Assembly: GCA_002725365.1 (NCBI GenBank)
Contig: PBOW01000086.1
Span: 1 to 19,682 of the forward strand
Reading direction: 5' to 3'
DNA length: 19,682 nucleotides
DNA from: Chloroflexota bacterium
GTDB taxonomy: Bacteria; Chloroflexota; Dehalococcoidia; UBA2979
Shown: positions 15,734 through 19,682 of the stretch, piece after piece
Position numbering within the stretch: the first letter of the stretch is position 1
Layout: every line of letters begins with the position of its first letter
Notes under the pieces: model-generated
Database searches by the model: none
Seen by the model: the letters and a program-made list of their open reading frames with translations, nothing else
What the model was told of the DNA's origin: nothing
Program-made: the position numbers and the translations under genes

Positions 15734-17410
15734 ATGACTGCTAAGCGACTCCGCTTCGATGAAGCAGCCCGACGTGAACTCCGGCATGGTGTAGACGTAT
15801 TAGCCAACTCTGTGCGAGCCACTCTGGGGCCAAAAGGCCGCAACGTCGTGCTAGATAAAAACTATGGACCTGCGGTAATCACAAAGGATGGTGTGACTGT
15901 CGCACGAGAAATTGAGCTCACCGATAGATTCCACAACATGGGAGCTCAGCTGGTCAAGACTGTCGCTGTGCGAACCAACGATATAGCGGGTGATGGAACA
16001 ACTACTGCAACTGTATTCGCTCAAGCTATGTTCCAAGAGGGAATGCGAAATATTGCGGCTGGGGCAAATCCCATGTACCTGCGAAGAGGTATGGAAGCTG
16101 CCACGCGCGCAGCAATTGGACATCTTGTCGGACAATCAGTGCCAGTCGAAGAAAAAGAAATGATTCAGGCCGTTGCCTCGATTTCTGCCAATGAGAAACG
16201 CATTGGTGACCTAATCGGTGACGTCATGGAACAGGTCGGCAAAGACGGCGTCATCACAATTGAAGATGGTAGAGGCCTCGATGACGAAATTGAAATAGTC
16301 GATGGTCTGCAGATTGACCGTGGTTATATCTCACCGTATTTCGTGACGAATAATGACCGTATGGAGACTCAGCTTGATGATCCTTACATCCTCATAACCG
16401 ATCACAAAATCGACAACCTACAGGAATTCCTGCCTTTGTTGGAAAAAGTTTTGGCAGTATCAAAGAACTTCTTTGTGATCTGTGAAGATCTTGAAGGTGA
16501 AGCGTTACAAACTCTGGTCGTGAACAAGATGAAGGGTGCTGTTAATCCCTTGATTATCAAGGCTCCTTCTTTCGGTGACAGACGAAAGGCAATGCTTGAG
16601 GATTTAGCGATCCTCACTGGTGCCACCTACATCACCAACGACATGGGTCGGAAACTCAGTGATGCGCAACTTGCCGATCTCGGACACGCTCATAGAGTCG
16701 TCGCCGATTCGAGCATGACCACGATTATTGAGGGTGCTGGCTCTGATGAGGCTATCCAACAACGCATTAGACAGATTAGAGCTCAAATCCAAGATGCCAA
16801 TTCTGACTTCGATCGGGAGAAGATGCAGGAGCGACTCGCTAAACTCGTTGGCGGAGTGGCTGTGATCAAAGCCGGTGGGGCGACTGAAGTCGAAGTACGG
16901 GAGAAAAAATTCCGTCTCGAAGACGCACTGTCTGCGACGCGAGCTGCTGTTGAGGAAGGTGTCGTAGCCGGTGGTGGCGTTGCTTTCATTAGAGCTCAAG
17001 AGTCCATTGACCCAGTAATCGAATCCTTAACTGGCGACGAGCGAACTGGTGCGCAACTAGTCCGAAAATCGCTTGAAGCCCCACTTCGACAGATCGTTGA
17101 TAATGCCGGTCAGGAACCCAGTGTTGTTGTTGAAATGGTTCGTGAAGCAGAAACTGCGACGACCGGATACAACGCTGCTACAGACGAGATGGGTGATATG
17201 TTCGATCTCGGCATCCTCGACCCTGTAAAAGTGTCAAGAGTCGCTCTCGAAAATGCCAACTCAATAGCCAGTCTCATGCTAACAACTGAAGTTGCTGTGG
17301 GTGAGATTCCAGAGCCGATCGTGCCACAGCCTGATCCTACAGGTGGTATGGGTGGTATGGGCGGTATGGACATGGGTGGTATGGGTGGTATGGGTGGTAT
17401 GGGCTTCTAA
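15734..17410 (+). CDS. groEL: Chaperonin GroEL
   Basis: 558 aa. This ATP-driven folding chaperone forms two stacked seven-member rings in the cytosol. Family signatures are ATLGPKGRNVVLDKNYG (29-45), the ATP-binding AGDGTTTATV (85-94, Asp87), EEGVVAGGGVAFIRA in the C-terminal equatorial part, and a Gly-Gly-Met tail over about the last 25 residues. The start ATG has GAGGAG at good spacing. It is in an operon with groES and is followed by a strong hairpin terminator. Only one groEL copy is seen here. Confidence 0.98.
   Translation: MTAKRLRFDEAARRELRHGVDVLANSVRATLGPKGRNVVLDKNYGPAVITKDGVTVAREIELTDRFHNMGAQLVKTVAVRTNDIAGDGTTTATVFAQAMFQEGMRNIAAGANPMYLRRGMEAATRAAIGHLVGQSVPVEEKEMIQAVASISANEKRIGDLIGDVMEQVGKDGVITIEDGRGLDDEIEIVDGLQIDRGYISPYFVTNNDRMETQLDDPYILITDHKIDNLQEFLPLLEKVLAVSKNFFVICEDLEGEALQTLVVNKMKGAVNPLIIKAPSFGDRRKAMLEDLAILTGATYITNDMGRKLSDAQLADLGHAHRVVADSSMTTIIEGAGSDEAIQQRIRQIRAQIQDANSDFDREKMQERLAKLVGGVAVIKAGGATEVEVREKKFRLEDALSATRAAVEEGVVAGGGVAFIRAQESIDPVIESLTGDERTGAQLVRKSLEAPLRQIVDNAGQEPSVVVEMVREAETATTGYNAATDEMGDMFDLGILDPVKVSRVALENANSIASLMLTTEVAVGEIPEPIVPQPDPTGGMGGMGGMDMGGMGGMGGMGF
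17342..17403 (+). repeat. Short tandem repeat encoding the GroEL Gly-Gly-Met tail
   Basis: Nine-base units close to GGTGGTATG are repeated with small changes and one interruption (GACATG). The repeat is explained by the coding need for the GGM tail that lines the floor of the chamber, but it may still vary in copy number between strains. Confidence 0.85.
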
Positions 17411-17434
17411 CCACAAGACCTAAATATTTTACCA

Positions 17435-17469
17435 ATAGAGAGACCCCGGTTATACCGGGGTCTCTCTAT
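17435..17469. terminator. Strong bidirectional terminator between groEL and the RDD gene
   Basis: A 16-bp perfect stem runs from ATAGAGAGACCCCGGT (17435-17450) to its complement (17454-17469) with a three-base loop. It lies between two convergent genes, directly abutting the stop of the RDD gene, so it can end transcripts from both sides. Its downstream U tract is short. Confidence 0.9.
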
Positions 17470-17994
17470 TTATCTAGCTCTCTGGCTCCGGTGGATTTCC
17501 TGGCCTGTCAGCGGCCTAACCCCAGATGGCACAAAAGCAATATTTGTGGAAACCACCTTGTCCCAGAGCGTCTGTCGATCTCGATCCCACAAAAGCCACG
17601 CGCCAGCAATTACTGGGACTATACCGAACGAAATGGTGGACAACACTACCCAAAATAATAACGATTTGATGATCCATTCCCTTAAAAACGTGTACCAGCC
17701 TCCTGCTCGTGTGTCATCTTCTCGCATCACGTAGAGCTGCAGGAAAGATTTCCCAGGTGTCTGACCATTCCGCAAACACCATATGCGCCAAAAGATAACT
17801 GACGCAAAAAATATCACTGCAAGTAACCCAAATGATGTTGTTATGGCGCCACTACCGCTCACGGCTCCAATTAGAAAAATAAGTATAGGCCCCGCCCACA
17901 ACGCAATCTCAACTAGTACATCAATACAATATGCAGCTAATCGACGTAGTGGCGTCGCCAGTTCGAACTCAAGTATGTCCATCTCATCACGCAT
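17470..17994 (-). CDS. RDD family membrane protein
   Basis: 174 aa with the three signature elements of the RDD domain: an N-terminal R-R-L-A-A-Y-C-I-D stretch (17-25), NGQTPGKSFLQLYV (76-89), and DRQTLWDKVVST (139-150). Hydrophobic segments lie at about 26-46, 55-74 and 112-135. The domain's general role is not settled, though some members have been linked to ion transport. The start is uncertain between Met1 and Met5, and I see no strong ribosome binding site. It lies 33 bases downstream of the unrecognised membrane protein gene, so the two probably form one leftward unit. Confidence 0.88.
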   Translation of the reverse strand: MRDEMDILEFELATPLRRLAAYCIDVLVEIALWAGPILIFLIGAVSGSGAITTSFGLLAVIFFASVIFWRIWCLRNGQTPGKSFLQLYVMREDDTRAGGWYTFLREWIIKSLLFWVVLSTISFGIVPVIAGAWLLWDRDRQTLWDKVVSTNIAFVPSGVRPLTGQEIHRSQRAR

Positions 17995-18027
17995 AGTTCA
18001 CAGGCCTCTAATCCGCCAACTTATGGT

Positions 18028-18888
18028 CTATTCAACGTTAGAGTCTAACCGAGCCCCATTGCTCTCCGGCCATAGATGGAACACCACCTGCAGTGGCGTT
18101 AGTGTCGCGAGTAATATCGTCGACGCCAGAATTAATCTAAATGGTCCCGGATCGAACTCGTCGGATAATGCGATTACTCCAAATGTGAAGCCAAGAAGGC
18201 TTGCGAGAAGATAGATGCCAAGTACAAATATTTGTTGATTTTCGCGAGTCTCTCGAAGAATACTGTAGATAATTCCAGCGAGAATGAAATAAGCGATCAG
18301 GGCAACGATGAATGCTACACCCACCTGACCAAAGCCGTCAGTGAGAGTGTCTTCATAATTGATATCTCCTTGTAACCAGAGCGCCTCGAGTGATTCAATT
18401 GCAGCGACTGCTGCTATTACATACATAAACCAACGGAGTAGCCTCCATCTATTGGGAAGCCTGCCAACTCCAATAACTGAACAATATGCACCAGCAAGAC
18501 CAAGAGCCAGGAAACTATAGGTAAGCCGCAGTGTCGTCTGACTTGCTTCATCAAATCCCACCCAGATAAACACCGTGAGTAATGCAATCCCAGGAAGTGT
18601 GATTGCCGCACAAAGTGGCGGAAGATAGTGTGCGAATGATGCTCGGTTGGGATTATCGCGAGCTGTTTCTGACAGCCTTTTACTGATTACGGCCAAACCG
18701 CCCCAAAACACGATCAATATTTCCGTCCAAAATATGTCGGAAAGTACTCCACCTTCAAGATCGACCCGCGCCGCAGCGAGCCCCATAATCACCCATGAAA
18801 CAAGTATTAGAGCTAGAAATCCGGTAGCAACTCGTCCCCACCCTGAGCTGGGAATAAAGTCTGTTATTCCATCTGATTCATTGGTCAT
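18028..18888 (-). CDS. Hypothetical eight-helix membrane protein
   Basis: 286 aa with about eight predicted membrane helices (near residues 20-40, 52-69, 88-111, 120-141, 149-171, 188-210, 218-241 and 250-273), and short polar ends. I do not recognise a family or catalytic motif. There is no cleavable signal peptide. GGGAG seven to nine bases before the ATG supports the start. It diverges from the DUF805 gene, 103 bases away, and is followed by the RDD gene in the same direction. Three small membrane proteins of poorly known role thus lie together. Confidence 0.7.
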   Translation of the reverse strand: MTNESDGITDFIPSSGWGRVATGFLALILVSWVIMGLAAARVDLEGGVLSDIFWTEILIVFWGGLAVISKRLSETARDNPNRASFAHYLPPLCAAITLPGIALLTVFIWVGFDEASQTTLRLTYSFLALGLAGAYCSVIGVGRLPNRWRLLRWFMYVIAAVAAIESLEALWLQGDINYEDTLTDGFGQVGVAFIVALIAYFILAGIIYSILRETRENQQIFVLGIYLLASLLGFTFGVIALSDEFDPGPFRLILASTILLATLTPLQVVFHLWPESNGARLDSNVE

Positions 18889-18991
18889 TGCATACTCCCA
18901 GTAATCTGCCGATTTACGCTGAGTATACTGATATCAGGAGATAATCGGTGAACACTGTGTCACAGATTGGCGATCAACTAGTTTGGAAATC

Positions 18992-19570
18992 ATGAAAGAC
19001 AATGTTCCGAGTACATCCCTCCTCCGCTCTATTTCCTTTAGAGGTCGCAGCTCCCGTCGTGAATATTGGTCTTGGGTACTGTGTGTCATACTTCTGCAGA
19101 TAGTATGTGGGTTTCTTAGAGATGGTCTCGATACTGTCGATCTTCCGCTGAATGAGATCCTATTCTTAGTGACACTGCTCCCAGGCACCGCTGTAGCCGT
19201 TAGACGACTACATGATACGAATCGTTCCGGTTTGAGATTGCTCTGGCCTATCGGAACATTCGTGTTTCTCTGGTCAGTTTTCTTCTTTGTACTGATCAGA
19301 ATAGATATCGGAAGTTTCGGACTTGCAATCCTCATTATGGGACCATTCCTCTTGCTGTTTTTAGGGTCGGTTCTAGTACTCGCCTTTTGGTTATGCCTTC
19401 CAGGAGACTCAGATACAAACAGGCATGGACCCGCCGCCCGCTCAAAACGAATGCCTGGCAACGATGTAACAGATGCTAATTTTTTCACAAACACGGCCTC
19501 GCTTTGGTTAATTTTCCTAGCAGTATTTGTGTTAGGAATGCTGTTTCTAGCGCACTTAGTAGACCTCTAG
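18992..19570 (+). CDS. DUF805 family membrane protein
   Basis: 192 aa from the ATG at 18992 (an in-frame TTG nine bases upstream is possible, and neither has a strong ribosome binding site). DUF805 signatures are clear: SFRGRSSRREYW (15-26), VRRLHDTNRSGLRLL (69-83), and PGDSDTNRHGP (136-146). Helices lie at about 27-40, 55-68, 84-102, 108-133 and the C-terminal 167-187. The C-terminal helix after NANFFTN-like polar residues goes beyond the usual DUF805 end. Function is unknown for the family. The upstream gap holds a perfect ten-base palindrome CTGATATCAG (18928-18937) that could be an operator for this or the divergent membrane gene. Confidence 0.85.
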   Translation: MKDNVPSTSLLRSISFRGRSSRREYWSWVLCVILLQIVCGFLRDGLDTVDLPLNEILFLVTLLPGTAVAVRRLHDTNRSGLRLLWPIGTFVFLWSVFFFVLIRIDIGSFGLAILIMGPFLLLFLGSVLVLAFWLCLPGDSDTNRHGPAARSKRMPGNDVTDANFFTNTASLWLIFLAVFVLGMLFLAHLVDL

Positions 19571-19641
19571 GCATCCAAGACACTCCCAAGGGAAGTCACC
19601 TACAATCTCCTAAGCGAGAGAGATTATGGGAAGGAAAAACT

Positions 19642-19682
19642 ATGGCTTTTGCAGGATTTGATCTGACAGGCAAAGTGGCACT
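19642..19682 (+). CDS. Probable short-chain dehydrogenase/reductase, first 13 codons only
   Basis: The ATG at 19642 has GGGAAGGAAAA just upstream and opens a frame reading MAFAGFDLTGKVA before the window ends. The F-D-L-T-G-K-V-A-L pattern is the usual start of an SDR-family NAD(P)-binding Rossmann fold, just before its glycine motif. Because the cofactor motif and catalytic Tyr-Lys are outside the window, the call rests on these residues alone. Confidence 0.65.
   Translation, partial: MAFAGFDLTGKVA

Noticed and set aside
17342..17403. GGTGGTATG tandem repeat as a mobile or minisatellite element
   Set aside because: It is fully explained by the Gly-Gly-Met tail of GroEL.
18934..19494. Minus-strand 186-aa frame over the DUF805 gene
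   Set aside because: The plus-strand protein has clear family motifs, and the minus frame is a low-quality shadow.

Overview
This 19.7 kb window looks like ordinary bacterial chromosome with moderate GC content. The organism is not certain. A CIRCE-controlled groESL operon, a single-chain class II (B12-dependent) ribonucleotide reductase, several family III CoA-transferase and acyl-CoA genes, and a fused biotin carboxylase/carboxyltransferase together suggest a Chloroflexota-type lineage, for example marine Dehalococcoidia/SAR202. That placement is inference from gene content, not from a marker gene. No IS element, CRISPR array, prophage module or rRNA was seen.

Left region (1-7891): acyl-CoA metabolism. 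A biotin-dependent acyl-CoA carboxylase (BC-BCCP-CT on one chain, cut by the window edge) runs leftward. Diverging from it is a tight rightward run: a crotonase-fold enzyme, two adjacent family III CoA-transferases, a TauE/SafE anion exporter and an Xaa-Pro aminopeptidase, with gaps of 40, 1, 15 and 11 bases. The first CoA-transferase has His where the family has its catalytic Asp, while the second keeps the Asp, so the two may form one heteromeric enzyme. The 142-base divergent region holds a spaced 8-bp inverted repeat that overlaps the likely carboxylase promoter.

Middle region (7888-13676): leftward housekeeping genes. nrdJ (1184 aa) overlaps the stop codon of the aminopeptidase gene. A near-perfect 18-bp palindrome lies upstream of nrdJ. 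yaaA (peroxide stress) and an unrecognised 197-aa gene with a TTG start and a strong Shine-Dalgarno follow. Then come tandem 10-mer repeats, a symmetrical terminator hairpin and tRNA-Lys(UUU).

Right region (13677-19682): a nucleotidyltransferase-fold protein that seems to have lost its catalytic acids faces a dienelactone-hydrolase-family enzyme. The CIRCE-groES-groEL operon follows and ends in a strong bidirectional terminator. On its far side are an RDD membrane protein and an unrecognised eight-helix membrane protein. A DUF805 membrane protein diverges from these, and the window ends in the first codons of a probable short-chain dehydrogenase.

I did not find a clearly new defence or mobile system. 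The best leads are the CoA-transferase pair with its carboxylase and exporter neighbours, the degenerate nucleotidyltransferase-like protein, and several unassigned palindromic sites in promoter regions.
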